Origin: Acanthamoeba castellanii str. Neff
Lineage: Eukaryota; Discosea; Longamoebia; Acanthamoebidae
Reading direction: 5' to 3'
DNA: 64,000 bases
Assembly (NCBI RefSeq): GCF_000313135.1
Contig: NW_004457313.1
Location: 1,123,151 to 1,187,150, forward strand
Part shown: piece after piece, positions 28,468 through 40,700 of the stretch
How the letters are laid out: each line of letters starts with the position of its first letter
Position numbering within the stretch: position 1 is the stretch's first letter
Position numbers and translations under genes: made by a program
The notes under the pieces: generated by a model
The model's database searches: none
Seen by the model: the letters and a program-made list of their open reading frames with translations, nothing else
What the model was told of the DNA's origin: nothing

Positions 28468-30637
28468 ATGAAGCGCAAGGCTACAGAATTGGATGAGGGT
28501 GATCCATCGACAGTGCTTCATACGAGTGCGCCATCTTTAGGCGTTCCTCCTGTCTCATCTACGCCAGTAGTACACGCGGCCGTGAAGAAGGAGACGATTG
28601 ATGAAAAATCAGTCGGCCCGCGATTGCCGCGCAAGAAGGGACCTAAGCCCAAGCGAATAAGACGAATCATTCTCAAGCCACTTACCGAAGACGAGGAAGA
28701 TAGCCTGCTCGACAATCTGGACGCTTCCATCCAGGAACGGAAGCAAAATGACGATCCCATCCTCGCTCGCATGCGACGCAAGCTCGCCCTTCGCCAGGTA
28801 TCGTTCACTCTTTCTAATTCATTAATTAATAAAAATGCATTAAGTAATGATGTTAACTTCTCATTGTCAATTCTGCGCAGTTGAAGCGGGAGAAGGACAT
28901 GCGAACGTGGGACCTCGATGTGCTGCTGAACAACCTGCTGGCACAGAAGCGTAAGCAGCTCTACTTTGACTGCACCACCGACATACCTGTCCGCAGGGAG
29001 CCCGAGTACAAGAAGAAACTTCGACGTACCCATCTGATCTCCACCAACCCTCTCACCCGTTCCCGCTTTGATCTCACACACGACACACACGGCACACACG
29101 GCCACACGACACACACGACACACACGACACACACGACACACAGTGAAAAGGGAGAACGAGCTCGGAGGCTATGATGGCGATGGTACACACTGCGCACCAT
29201 CATCGTTGCCATCGCAGCGACGCAGCGACTCATTTCATTTCATTTCATCGATCGACTTGTTCAGGCGCCATGAAGATCGAGGGAGCCGGCGCGACAGCCA
29301 TGGACGGCGGCCGGCCTCCAGACGCCCCCGAATCGCAGGACTCGTTGCCCTCGACTTCTCTCGCCGCTCGCCCGCGCCGAGACGTGGTCCACTTCAAAGA
29401 GCGCCTGATGGGGTACTTCCCCCAACACCACCACCACGTTGGCTTCATCGCGTTCGGTTCATCGGCTCACACCGCCACCTACCATCTTCTCGTCGTTCTT
29501 GTCGTCAACATTACCAGCGAGAACCTCTTCCGTAAGATCGTGAGCCCGTACACGGGTCGGCCGCTGCTGCCCTACATTCGACGCGACTTTGAAAGCCGAA
29601 CGCCCAAGGTAAAGTATAACGATTGTAATTACTGGGCGCTCGTCGATTGACTAAGTCTGCGCCTCACGCGTGCGTGGTGTGCGCAGTTGCGTCTGCTCGA
29701 GGAGCTGATGGTGGCGCATCGAAAGCGCATCTGCCGACCAGACGCCAACAAGTGGTACACCCGAGAGATGATCAACACCGTCCGAGTACGTGTCCCCATC
29801 ATGTCCTCTTCATCTGTGTGGACCAGCTCACGCTCACCCCATTCCCCCAATGTCGTGTGTGTGTGTGTGTGCGCGCGCGCGCGCGTGTGCGTGTGTGTGG
29901 CACGCGGCAGGCATCGGCCACGGCGGCACCGTCGATAGACTACACCTACCTGAAGCCGGCGCTCGTAGGGCGAGTGAACCGCCTTCTCTGTGAGGAATTT
30001 TGGCCCGGCATAGACGGTTCGAACTTCCCTTCTCGCGCGCGCGCGCATTGTCTGTACGGGCCTCTCCTCGTTCGTATGGCCTGATCCCCCCCCCTCTCCA
30101 GTGAGCGAGTGTACAGAATATCCGGACTTCACGGTGGTGGCCCTGTACAAATCAATGGTGGTCGGCGCAGCCTTCATGACGCCCGAAGAGGTTCGCTATT
30201 CGTGCCTTTTTGCGCGTGTGTGTGGGCATTCACGCCGTACCAAATAATAGCGGGGGCGGCAATGGTCACTGACCTGCCGCTGTTCCCGTGTCCGCACAGG
30301 CCTACGTAACGTACATTGCAGTACATCCCGAGTGGCGTGGCGCTGGCATTGCCACCTTCATGATGTACCACCTCATTCAGGTACGCACTTCTCTGATTGC
30401 ACCAGCATTTTATTTTATGATATTATATTCTATATTCATGTTTTGTGCGTTTGGCCAGCGCAGACGTGTCCGGGTAAGGATGTGATGCTGCACGTGTCCG
30501 CGACCAACGATGCGGTGATCCTGTACCAGAAGCTGGGCTTCAAGCCAGAGGAGTTTCTCGTGGACTTTTACAAGAAGTACTACCCCGACGACAGCCCCAT
30601 TTGCAAGCACGCCTTCCTCATGCGCCTGCGGCGATGA
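28468..30637 (+). CDS. KAT14: ATAC-complex acetyltransferase KAT14 (CSRP2BP/ATAC2)
   Basis: Nine exons (28468-28797, 28881-29025, 29265-29412, 29518-29608, 29687-29785, 29911-30016, 30102-30190, 30300-30380, 30464-30637) give 420 residues. The N-terminus is Lys/Arg-rich (GPKPKRIRRIILKPL). A central conserved block includes PYTGRPLLPYIRRDFESR. The C-terminal GNAT domain carries the KAT14 signature: LCEEFWPGID, ECTEYPDFTVVALYKSMVVG, VHPEWRGAGIATFMMYHLIQ (acetyl-CoA loop R/Q-x-x-G-x-G/A region), DVMLHVSATNDAVILYQKLG, FYKKYYP and CKHAFLMRLRR. In animals it is a subunit of the ATAC complex with GCN5 and acetylates histone H4. The protein is shorter than human KAT14 (782), lacking long N-terminal regions. 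Confidence 0.93.
29082..29143. repeat. ACACACG-type intronic repeat
   Basis: Imperfect ACACACGAC/ACACACGGC units in intron 2 of KAT14; related in motif to the longer arrays at 45497 and 62159. Confidence 0.8.
29849..29899. repeat. GT/GC dinucleotide tract in KAT14 intron
   Basis: A (GT)n run passes into (GC)n and back to GT in intron 5. Alternating purine-pyrimidine runs of this kind can adopt Z-DNA; no other function is implied. Confidence 0.8.
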
Positions 30638-30842
30638 CGAGCCACACCCAATGCAAGAAGAAATCCTCAATTTGCACATAGTGGTGTGACCTGGCCCGCC
30701 CCGCAGTTGTTGTTGCATTGTAGCGGATTACGATGGAACGAACACCCAATAATGGGTGCTTTTGGTCGTTTGCTTATATAAGGTGTAACTAAATCAACAA
30801 ATAAATAACCAGCGGTAGGTACAGAGACGACGTGTGCCCGCT

Positions 30843-32018
30843 CTACAGGGAGAGGAAGTCGTCGTACGTTCGTTTGCGGCGGCCCTCACCGCGCGGGATG
30901 GCCTGATGGGTGAGGATGCGTAGGTGCGCCAACGTCTCCTGCCGATCGTCCTCGAGCCCTCGTGGCGGCTGCAGGCACGGAATGTACATGGCGAACAGAA
31001 ACGGATTGAACGATGCATATTCTGTTCACACGACACACACACACACACACACCACACACACACACACACACAACAACAACAGCAAACGCGCCACAGAGTC
31101 AATCATCCAAGTCGCACGCGACCGAGGTGGTTGTGAGGCACCTTTGTTGAGCGCGTAGAGCCCCTTGATGAGGTGCATGGTGGTGGTGGGGTCGGGAATG
31201 GGCGGCGTGAAGTGCTGAAGGGTGATCTGCAGTCGCCGCTTGACCTCTGGTGGCTCGTCGGGCGGTTGCAGCACACCCGCTGTGTAGGCATCGTTGAACA
31301 CCTTCATGAGCGTGGTGGCCTTCTCCAAGACGTAGGAGCGCTCCTGCACACGGCGTCAGCAAGGAGGACACTGACGATGTTGATGTTGACGTTGATGGTG
31401 GTGCACTGGGACGAGGGTGCGGTGGGTACCAGGTAGCGAAAGCCGACGCAGAGGATATCGACGGCCCGATGGAAGCGCACGAAGGAACGGGAGAAGAGGC
31501 TGAAGAAGGTTTGCTCGTTGGCGGCGAGCAGGTCGACTCGCATCTGTGCCAAGTGGCCTCGCACAAGCTTCAGCGTGTCTTCGTACAGCCTTGGCTGATG
31601 CCGCTGGCAACACACGTTGTACACCGTTCTGGGCACACAAAACAGGAGACACGCACGTACAGAGTCGGTGCCGAACACGGACAGCGGGAAGGAGGGGAGC
31701 CACAAGCGGTGCCCAAGAAGAAGTAGGAGGAGGATACCTGTAGAGCTCTTCCTGCATTATTTGCTTCTCGGGATGCATCAAAATTTCAATAACTGCAGCT
31801 GAAATCTTCGGCCAGTACTCAGTTTGATAGCTGTTTTGTGAAGGAGGGGGCGGCACCACAGCAAGGCCATTAATATCTGTCCCATGTGAATGAATGGATT
31901 GACTTAATTACCTTTGTGTTGTAATTGTCGTGATTTTTGGGGCGCGCATGACGACCGCTGCGGGTGCCGCTGTCCGCGGGGCAGAGGAAGACGAAGAAGA
32001 GGAGGACATCATCATCAT
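30843..32018 (-). CDS. CACUL1: CACUL1-like cullin-associated protein
   Basis: Five exons (32018-31912, 31830-31738, 31628-31430, 31343-31142, 31021-30843) give 259 residues in phase. A Met/Ser-rich start is followed by a cullin-repeat-like helical domain: SYQTEYWPKISAAVIEIL, ELYRTVYNVCCQRHQPRLYED, HLAQMRVDLL, TTTMHLIKGLYALNK and NPFLFAMYIPCLQPP. These match human CACUL1 (CDK2-associated cullin-domain protein, 369 residues), especially YWPRLD..., the Y-x-x-VY-x-C-x-C-Q-x-H segment and IVKGLYTL. Human CACUL1 promotes CDK2 activation and restrains NRF2 and nuclear receptors; its role in amoebae is unknown. Convergent with KAT14, with about 200 bases between stops. Confidence 0.8.
31031..31080. 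repeat. (CA)n/(CAA)n tract in CACUL1 intron
   Basis: CA repeats followed by short CAA repeats inside the last intron of the minus-strand CACUL1-like gene. Confidence 0.85.
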
Positions 32019-32310
32019 TGCCTCCAACACGTGCAGCTAGCTGCTCCCGTCACTCGAATCATCCAAACACGATCTGCTTTCGTGTTGTTTCAGTAAACGC
32101 TTTATTGTTTTGTTTTTTCTTCGAACCTTTTCGTAAGACACCAGGGGACCCCAGTAGATGAAGAGGAGGTCCGTCAGGAGGCTGGGCTTGTGGCTCGAGT
32201 GACAGTGGTAGTTGTATCACTTTATGTTCCCCACACCAAAAAAATGAGACACCGTGGGGCAGCACACCCACCTCCACGGTGTCTCCTCTCTCAACGAGTG
32301 GACACACACT
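32019..32310. other. Short intergenic, no gene seen
   Basis: About 290 bases between the CACUL1-like start and the TRAP-alpha stop, both on the minus strand. T-rich near 32100; otherwise featureless. Confidence 0.5.
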
Positions 32311-33559
32311 TTATCCGCTCTTGTTGACCTTCTTCTTGGGCTGCTGCTGCTTCCTCTTGCGGAGAGCGGGATCGGCAGCGGTACCGGCGAGCCAGTCATC
32401 CTCGACCTCCTGCCTGACCTTGGTGCCATACTCGACCTTCTTGGACGACTTCTGCTTCTGTTGAAGGAGAAGAGATGAACGAGCATGAGGATGGCGGCCC
32501 TCATGCAGACTTGTGTGCGTGGCAAGACGATGATGCAGCTGTATGGGCAGCTGGACAAGTGCGTACCTTGGCCCAGGTGCTGAGCGAACGGTAGGCGAAG
32601 AAACCGCCAACACCGAGGAGAGCGAGCACGGCGAGCACAGCGAAGAAGCTGCGTGGGGCGAAGAAAGACGTGTCAACACCCCGTAGGAAGGTAGAGCAGT
32701 GGAGATGGAGATGTAGCGATTTTAGGGAGATGGGGGACAAGTTTGGAGGGCTTTCTTTACCTCTGGGCATCCCAGCCAACGACGGGCTCGACGAGATCGA
32801 CGGTGCCGTTGAAGGCGGCGTTGGTGTAGTTCCTGCCCGTGGCGTCCTTGTAGTAGACATTCACGAGGAGACCGAAATCCCTGGGCTCCAACATGGCGTC
32901 GGGCCTGAACATGTAGGAGAGGGTGACCTCCTGAGTGGCCTGAACGGGCATGCCGTACTCCCAGCGAGAGAACTGCACAGACCCAGAAGATTGACTGTGA
33001 GCCACAAGAGAATTACGGCGGCGAATCGCATTAGGCCAAATTAGACTCCACGTACGTTCTGGATGTAGTAAGAGAAGTCCTGGGGGAAGTTGAAGGAGGC
33101 ATCGATGAAGGTGATGTTGTACTGACGCGAACCCTTGTTCCTGAAGCCAACAAGCACTTCGACGGGCTCACCAGCAGTGAACTCTAAATTTTCGAATCGT
33201 GCGGAAACCCACATCAGAACACTGGCCAATTGAGAGCCGAGAGGCGCAACAGAAGCAGATCATCCTCCTCTTAAATTGAGAGAAGAAAGATGCGCAGTGC
33301 AAGTAGAAAAAGGCAGCTAAATCGAAAAAATAAGGAGCTAATCGAATGAAAAGAATGAGCGAATCGGGGGGGGACACTTACGCCGGGCAGCGTTGTCAGG
33401 GAAGACATAGCTGGTCACGACATCCTCAGCGGCAGTGGGGAGAACAGCCTCCTCTTGGAGAAGATCGGCAATGTTCGTTGGCGTCAGATTGGACTGCGCA
33501 TTGATGGCAACGAAGGAGAAGAGAAGGAAGCAGAGGATGGAGGCGAGGAAGGATCTCAT
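32311..33559 (-). CDS. SSR1: Translocon-associated protein alpha (TRAP-alpha)
   Basis: Five exons (33559-33382, 33183-33056, 32972-32761, 32648-32567, 32457-32311) give 248 residues. Signal peptide MRSFLASILCFLLFSFVAINA, then a lumenal immunoglobulin-like domain (EPVEVLVGFRNKGSRQYNI, FIDASFNFPQDFSYYIQN, ATQEVTLSYMFRPD, DFGLLVNVYYKDATG, FNGTVDLVEP). One transmembrane helix follows (FFAVLAVLALLGVGGFFAY) and a basic cytosolic tail ending KKKVNKSG. These are the marks of SSR1. TRAP sits beside Sec61 and helps certain signal sequences insert. The N-terminal lumenal acidic stretch of vertebrate TRAP-alpha is reduced here. TRAP-beta lies 18 kb away. Confidence 0.93.
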
Positions 33560-33785
33560 CTCGAGTGTGTAGTTGTGTGGAAGTGAGAGGAGAGATTATA
33601 AATAAATGTATATCTTCCCTCTCGACGTCGATCAAGTCGCAGCTGGAGATGAAGGCAGATCCGCTGCAGAGTCACCACAACAGCCTAAGTCGGTGCGCTG
33701 ACAAGGATTCCACCAAAGTCAACGCTTTTATCGACACAAATGTTTTTCTCTTCTCTTTTCTCTTCTTCTTTCGCATGCTTTGGTG

Positions 33786-35889
33786 TTATGCAGGTGGAGG
33801 AGAGAGCTGCACGTCGTCGATGAACAGCTTGATGTCGTGGATGGGGTACGGATTGTTCGAGTCCAGCAGGTAGGCGTAGGTCGTGTGGCGCACGAAGGGT
33901 CGCTCCGCCTCGGTGTCGATCTCGACCACCGAGTAGTGGAACGTCCACGTGTGCGTGAAGAGAGTGCGCGCTTCGGGCCGCGTCTTGTTGTCCCCGTTGG
34001 GCGCGAGCACGTTGGGGAAGAGCGGGAACGTGTGGATGGGGCTCGTGGCGAACTCGTAGAGGCCCTTGCGGTGCTCGAACGCGCCGGCCCAGTGCACGTC
34101 GCCCGAGAGAAGGACAACGCCGCGCATGCTGCGGTCCTCCATGAAGTCGAACAGCTCCTCTCGCTCGTGCTCAAAGAAGGCCCTGATGTGGTGGTGTGCG
34201 TTGGCAATGATGAGTTGTGAGAGTACCAACCAACCTTTTGTCGAAGCGAGGAGGCAAAGTGTGCTGCTACGATGTACCATCCATCGGCGGGGCCGCCCAC
34301 GGAGGCAAACATGCCGGGAGAAGCGATGAAGCGGAAGGCCAGTGTGTCATTGGTCTCGACAAGCCAGCGCTTGAGGCACTCCTTTTGTTGTGCGCCCAAC
34401 ATGGTCTTGTTCGGGCCGTCTTGTTCATAGTTCCCGCTACGATACGGCCTCTGAAGACAGACAGGCCGGCAAGTAGTGAGCGTAACAGAGTAGTAAAGGC
34501 GGGATCGGGGCAGCTAAAAGGGCGACTCACCTCGTCCAACACAAAGAATCCCACGTTGCCCACCGTAAAGCTGTAGTAGCGCTTCCTCTCCGCAAAGGGG
34601 ACCTCGTGCAGCGGGCGTTCCTGCGGCAGCTCGGGGTTGGCACTGCCGATGAACGCATCGTACGCCTGTCCACACGAGTCGACGCCTGCTGTTAGCGAGG
34701 CCTCGGGCGCGCCGTGGCTCGACGAGATCGAGGTACCTCCATGGCGTCCCTGTACAAGGGGAGGTCCGCGCCACGGTCCCAGTTGTTGGCCAGCTCGTGG
34801 TCGTCGTAGATGGCATAGCGCGAGGCGTCCTTGAAGAAGCGCGCGTAGTGTGCATCGGTCAACAGCTTCCTGTAGGCCCGCTCGAACGGCATCGGAAAGG
34901 GCAGATCCGCATACACCTACACGGCACGGCACGGCACGGCACGGCACGGCACGGCACGGCACGGCACGGCACGGCACGGCACGGCACGGCACGGCACGGC
35001 ACGACCAACGACACGACCAACGACACGACACGGACATCGATTAATTGCCGCGCAAAGGCGACGACGCGCGCGTGGCTGGTGGCGGCGGCGTACGATGTCG
35101 CCCAGGATCAGAGCGAAGAGCGGGTCGTAGAGCCGCTTCCAGGTGCTGAGGACCTCGAGCGAGTCGAAGGGCCACGGGAAGCCCATCTCGATGCAGGACC
35201 CATAGACGAACGATAAGCGCGCGCCCTCGCCCACCGGCGGATACGTGCGGAAGCGGTGGACTTCGGAGGTGGACGCCGCCGAACCTGATCCACAGTGCAC
35301 GCGGCATTGTGAGCTTGTGCAGGCACTGCACTGCGAGCGGCGATGAAGAGGAAAGGAGCAAGGGGGGTACTTGGGTCGGACTTGAAGAAGAGGACCCGGT
35401 AGTGGTAGGTCGTGTTGGGTGTGAGCTCGTTGAGGTCGACCACCAGCGTCCAATGTCGCTCCTTGGCGCTCTCCACGCGCTGCACAGCGCTCGCTTGCCA
35501 CACCTCCCCACCCTTTTGCCCCAATAAATAAATAAATAAATAAATAAATAAGATTAATACAAAATAAATAGGCGTACCAGGCTTGCTGGACGGTAGTGGA
35601 CGAGGACGTGGGAGTGGTGGGCGGCGTAGACCCACACGCGGGCTGTTCGATCAGTGACGGCACCCAGCAGGAACTCCGTCTCGAATTGTGGATCGTGCAG
35701 GCGATTTCGGACATAGATGAATGAGCCGAGGAGGACCGGAAGCAGCAGGACAAATGCCAGAAGCTTGCATCTCCGCCAGCTCGACGCCGTAGCTCGTCCC
35801 CTTGAGGTGGCCGGTGGTTCGAGCTTCTCAACAGGCTTGCATCGAAGCGGCTGCACCTCACCGGCGGTGACCGTGGCCCTCTTGCGCAT
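33786..35889 (-). CDS. PhoD-like phosphatase/phosphodiesterase, membrane-anchored
   Basis: Seven exons (35889-35578, 35479-35371, 35284-35094, 34916-34737, 34665-34531, 34450-34278, 34182-33786) give 498 residues. A basic N-terminus and one hydrophobic segment (LLAFVLLLPVLLGSFIYV) form a type II anchor. The PhoD fold is marked by FLLGAVTDRTARVWVYA, a fibronectin-like DLNELTPNTTYHYRV, SFVYGSCIE, FALILGDI, AIYDDHELANNWDRG and VVLLSGDVHWAGAFE (metal ligands). Family members are Ca/Fe-dependent alkaline phosphatases or phosphodiesterases. The orientation suggests an extracytoplasmic catalytic domain in the secretory pathway or cell surface. The intron between exons 3 and 4 carries the ACGGC array at 34921. 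Natural substrate unknown. Confidence 0.88.
34921..35003. repeat. (ACGGC)16 pentanucleotide array
   Basis: Sixteen uninterrupted ACGGC units, then degenerate ACGAC copies, inside an intron of the minus-strand PhoD-like gene. On the coding strand it is (GCCGT)n ending just before the TAG acceptor at 34917-34919. Confidence 0.97.
35522..35552. repeat. (AATA)n tetranucleotide repeat
   Basis: About seven AATA units in intron 1 of the PhoD-like gene. Confidence 0.9.
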
Positions 35890-35987
35890 CTGAGCTGCTC
35901 CACAAACACTATTTTTTTTTATTTACAAATAATTATTTGTTTTGCATTTCCTTTGGTTTTGCCGGGTGTCCGAGGGGCAAGGCAGTG

Positions 35988-37709
35988 TTACAGTACACCC
36001 TTGCCACGCGACAGGAGCGTCTGGACGTACTGGAGCTGCGCCTGAGTGTCGTCGTCTTGCAGCTGGCCGAGGGCGATGGCCTCGTTGACCAGCCGGAAGA
36101 TGGCCGTGAATGCCGGCCCGGGCTCCACACCCAGCGCCGTCAGCGCCTTGCCATCTATGCCTCTGCACGCGACCAGCCACGCAGCGGTTGAGCAAGCAAG
36201 GGTCGTGTGTGAGTGTAGGTGCGTGTGTATGGTGTGTGTGTTGTGTGTGTGTGTGGTACGTACAGCTTTGGCTTGCCGAGCAGCTTGAGCTCTTCGACGA
36301 TGAGGCCTCGCGCCAGCCGCTCCTCGTCCTCCTTGCTGGTGATCTGCCCGTTGAGCTTCGCGCGGAGGAGTGCGTCGAGCACGGTGCGGTAGTGCGGACC
36401 GGGTGGGAGACCCATTCTGATCAGGTCCTTGCCGTCGGTCTCCACGGTGACATAGCGCAAGTGGGTGAGGTAGACCACGATGTGCCTTCGCTCTTCTTCG
36501 CTCCTTTGCTTGTGAGCCATCATGTACAACAGCCCCTCTGGGAGACCACGTTCAGCACACCGCACACGCGCGCACGCACGCACGCACGCACACCACACAC
36601 ACCACACACACACACACGAAAAAGAGAACGAACCGAGAGGAATAGGGTGCATGATGCTGTAAAGATCGCTCAGTTGGTTGTGCCGTTCCTCGGCCGTATC
36701 GTCGCCTTCTTGGTGCGCCTCCCTCGCTTCAATCCACCTGAGTTGAGAGTTCGTACGTCGTGCCAGCCCATAAGTCAGCTGCGATCGGGGAAAAAAAGAA
36801 TAGCGACAGCCTACCGTTGAAGGGCCACATGCGCCTTGTGCGTAGCATCGCGCAGATCGCCAAATCGTGCTTTGATACTCTCGGGGAAGAGGAATCGGTC
36901 CATCAGCGCTTCCAGCTCGGCCGGCCTGCCCGCGTTGGTGTCAGAGACGCCGCAGCCGAGATTATGAGCCACGAGAGGCGGTGGGCGTACTTTCGAATGT
37001 GGCAGCACAGGGTCAAGAAGAAGCACTTCCACCTCTCCGGTTCCGGTCGCAGATGCGACAGTTCGTACCATTCGAGCACGTCCTGCATCAGCCTGGCCAC
37101 CACACGTGATATGAAATTCCCGCCTTCATTGTTGTGGTGTGGTGTGTGTGTTGTTTGGAGAGAGCGTACTTGAGGTCCTGGTCAGTTGGATAGAGCGACT
37201 TCCACGGAGGGAAGACGTGCTCGGGCAGGTGAAGCTGTCGCAGTCTCTGCAGGCACAACAGCGCACACTCGCCGCGCTCGTCGAGCAGGTGCTGGAATTC
37301 GTTCCAAGCTCGACTGCCGCTCAGCTTGTTGAAAAATCCCTTGTCTATGGCGGTGCGCAGTAGTCGCAGCGACTGCTTCTCTGCATGACGTGGCCATTTG
37401 TGGGAGAAAGTACGAGTCAGTTGAAAACAACAGGCGTGGTGCAACATACGCGACCTTGGGGGGAGGGTAGTACCGATGGTGAATCCATAGCGCTGCTCGA
37501 AACGTACGGCGCGCAGAATGCGCGTGGGGTCCTCAACGAAACTGATTGTCGGGATGCAGGAAGATAGTTAGGAGCTACCACCGATTGGTTGGTGCGCTCT
37601 TACCTGAGAGAATGCAGCACGCGCACCACCTTCTGGCGTAGGTCGTTGATACCGCCAAAATAGTCGACGAGCGTGCCCAGTCGGCCCTTGGTCAGCTCGA
37701 TTGCCTGTA

Positions 37710-37743
<34 letters not shown>

Positions 37744-40700
37744 ACGACACACACACACAACAACCTCAGCTCGTGCCTTAAGAGGGACGGAAAGGGCCAA
37801 ATGGAAGGCAGGCGAGCACCATCGCATTGATTGTGAAGTCTCGCCGGTAGAGGTCCATCTTCAGCGATGACAACTCCACACAGGGGAGGGCCGCAGGGCT
37901 GGGATAGTACTCGAGTCGCGCGGTCGCCACGTCTATACAGATGCCGCTGGGCAGCTTGACCAGCGCCGAGCTGAACTTGTGGTGGTGCTTCACCTGCCCT
38001 CCGGTCGCCTGATTCAAGAAATCATGTGAGCGAGTGTGTCGTGTACATTCGCCTCCATCCTTGGGCTCATCGAGGCGTAGCACCTTGGCCAGCTTGTCCG
38101 CGAATGTCAGGCCATCGCCTTCGACTACCAAATCGATGTCCTGCACCCAAGCCAAAGTGAAGGGGGTTGAGGTGAGAATTCAGGGAATTGGTCGCAGTGC
38201 AATGTGGTGGCAGGTACCTGGTTGGGGGTGCGGAGGAAGAGGTCACGCACGAACCCGCCGACGACGTAGACGCGTGTGTTCATGCTGTGCGCGATGCTTC
38301 CGGCCTTCTCCAGAAACGAGAACACCTCTGCTGCGAGCGCGCCTTTCACCAGATCCCGCACGTTGCTGCCGTCGCCCACCTAGAGCACAGCGCAGCCGGA
38401 TGGGTAAGCCAACCCGGCGGTATGCGAGGAATGTGTAGGCGCGCAGCACCTTGGATTTGCTTTGCGTGGGCTCCTGGGCGGCCTTGGCCTTGGCCTTGGC
38501 AGGTTTCTCGGTCGAGTGGCGATTGCCGGCGTCGCCGACGAGTTTGCCCTGTTGCTGCCGACGTTGCTGCTCCTTCTCCTCGAGAAACGAGATGGGGAAG
38601 CGCGAGGGCTGGTGGATGAGCAGATTGACCAGGTCCGCCTTGGATATGACCCCGACCAGCGTGAGCGGCCGCGCACTGGCGTCACCGGCATCGCCTCCAC
38701 CACCATCACCAAAACGGCCCAGGATCGGAATGAGGCGTTGGCCCTTGCCCATCATCAGCTCTGCGCGGCGATCGGGTGTGTGAGACGCACGCGCAAGGTT
38801 GAACATAATGAAGAGGAGGGGGCGCAAGGTGTACCGACGGCCTGGAAGAGTGTGTCGTCGGTCGTGAGCGTATCGAAGTCCATGTCCATGTACTCCTCCA
38901 CGGTCACGTCCTCCAGGCCGTGCGACACTGCCTTTTCGGCCACCGCTCTATCGATGATACCCACAAGCTGGCGCGTAGAAACGTATACATACGCACACGA
39001 GCCAACCAGGCTGGTCAGAGACTCGAGCAGGAAGTCCTGGGCTTTGTCTTTTACCTTGGCGTGGGGTTGAATGAAGCTGGGCAGGTCGCTTCTGGGCGCC
39101 GACGGCGGCTCTCCTTCGAGCACCGGCATCTTCTTGAGATCGAATCGACCGAACAGTGCGCGCGCTTCGCCCAAGGTTTGTTTACTTTCCCCACCGCCCC
39201 CGCTAAAGTGAGTTTTTCCCTTCACGCACCCAAGCGAACGCCACAACCAGGTGTATTGGGGGGAGGGGGGAATGGGCTACCTGTAGGCGACGATGGGTGC
39301 CTTGGTAACGAGATCCTTCATCTCGCCCAGACTGCCGTGTTGCTCGACCTGCGAGACCACCAGGGCGAAAAGGCGGTTCTTCACCTGCGCCACACCGTTG
39401 ACGGGTCACGAATGAGCAAAAGTGCGCCCCGCACACGCGTGCAGTTGCCCGTGTAAGAGTACCTCCTCCAGAGTGAGGTCGAGTATCGTGGCCGATGCGG
39501 CGCTGTAGTGTCCTCCGCCACCAAAACTTGAGCATATCCGACCCACGTCAATCCTACTCTTTCCTGCGCAACACGCAACACGCAACACGAACACACGCAC
39601 ACGCACACGCACACACGCACACACGCACACACGCACACACGCAACTACAAGTGTAAGGAATACAGCCCCTCACGCCACCAGGCTCGGGGAGAGCTCTACC
39701 TGAAGGTGACCGGGACCGAGCCACTAGCACGACCCTTCCCCGGTCCTCCATCACGCCGAGGCCAAACACGGCACCGTGGATGTTCTCCTGTCGATCACGC
39801 GATCTTTAGTAAACGTCAATGGTGCGTGAGCGAATGTGAGAAAGGGGTGGGGGGGGGTCGCACCTGGTCCATAAATCGTTGCACCAAGGCGGAGAAGTTG
39901 TTCACGTAGATGGGCGCGACGATGTGCGTTATGACCGCCTTTTCATCACCCACCGTATGTGTAACGGCATTGCACTCGAGTTGTTTGAGAATGCTGCCGC
40001 CGGAACCTGACACAGTCAAGCGAGCCTCTCAACAGCGCGTACAACCACGCACACCGAGCGCAGCGACACACACACACACCTCACACCACACACACACACC
40101 ACACACCACACACCACACACCACACACCACACACACGTGTCAGCTTACCCTCAGAATCTCCGTATGCGGTGGTGACGGTGTTTGCGACGTTGGTCAGCTT
40201 GTGCTGGTGGTCCAAGATATCGGAGAGACGCATAGGTCCGAACTCGGGCGTGAGCAACAGCGCGGCAGCCTCGAAGTCCTCCTTCGTGGTCGACGAGAAC
40301 CCGAAGCTGCCCGTGTCGCTGTAGATGCCCAGCCCGCACAGGGTGGCTTCGTCCGGCGTGAGGTAGGGCGGCTTGACTTCGCCATTCTTTTCTACACACA
40401 CAATCACACACGACACACACGACACACGCACACACGACACACACGACACACACACACAAGGCCAATCGTTGGTCATGTCATCAATCAATGGCTGACACAA
40501 ATAATACAAGCGCAAGGAAAAGAGTTGGCGTTGGTATCTCTACCTTTGATCTTCTTGGCCAACTCGTGCAAGAGGAGTGCGGTGCACGAGCCGAGCGGCT
40601 TCACCAGGCAGTGGTCCGCCAGGGCCGGTATGTCCTCGTCCGAGGGCGGGTGGTGATCGTAAACAAACACCTCGTTCTTCTTCGTTCCTGGGCCTATAAT

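Noticed and set aside
34917..35909. A 330-codon minus frame reading through the ACGGC array as repeated Ala-Val-Pro-Cys
   Set aside because: It runs through intron sequence; the PhoD-like exons are in phase only when this intron is removed.
37755..37780. Possible 12-base microexon (GCACGAGCTGAG) in the DHH-CBS-PAP gene
   Set aside because: It would insert ARAE after FTINAM, where the family runs directly into A-I-x-L; skipping it gives the better alignment.
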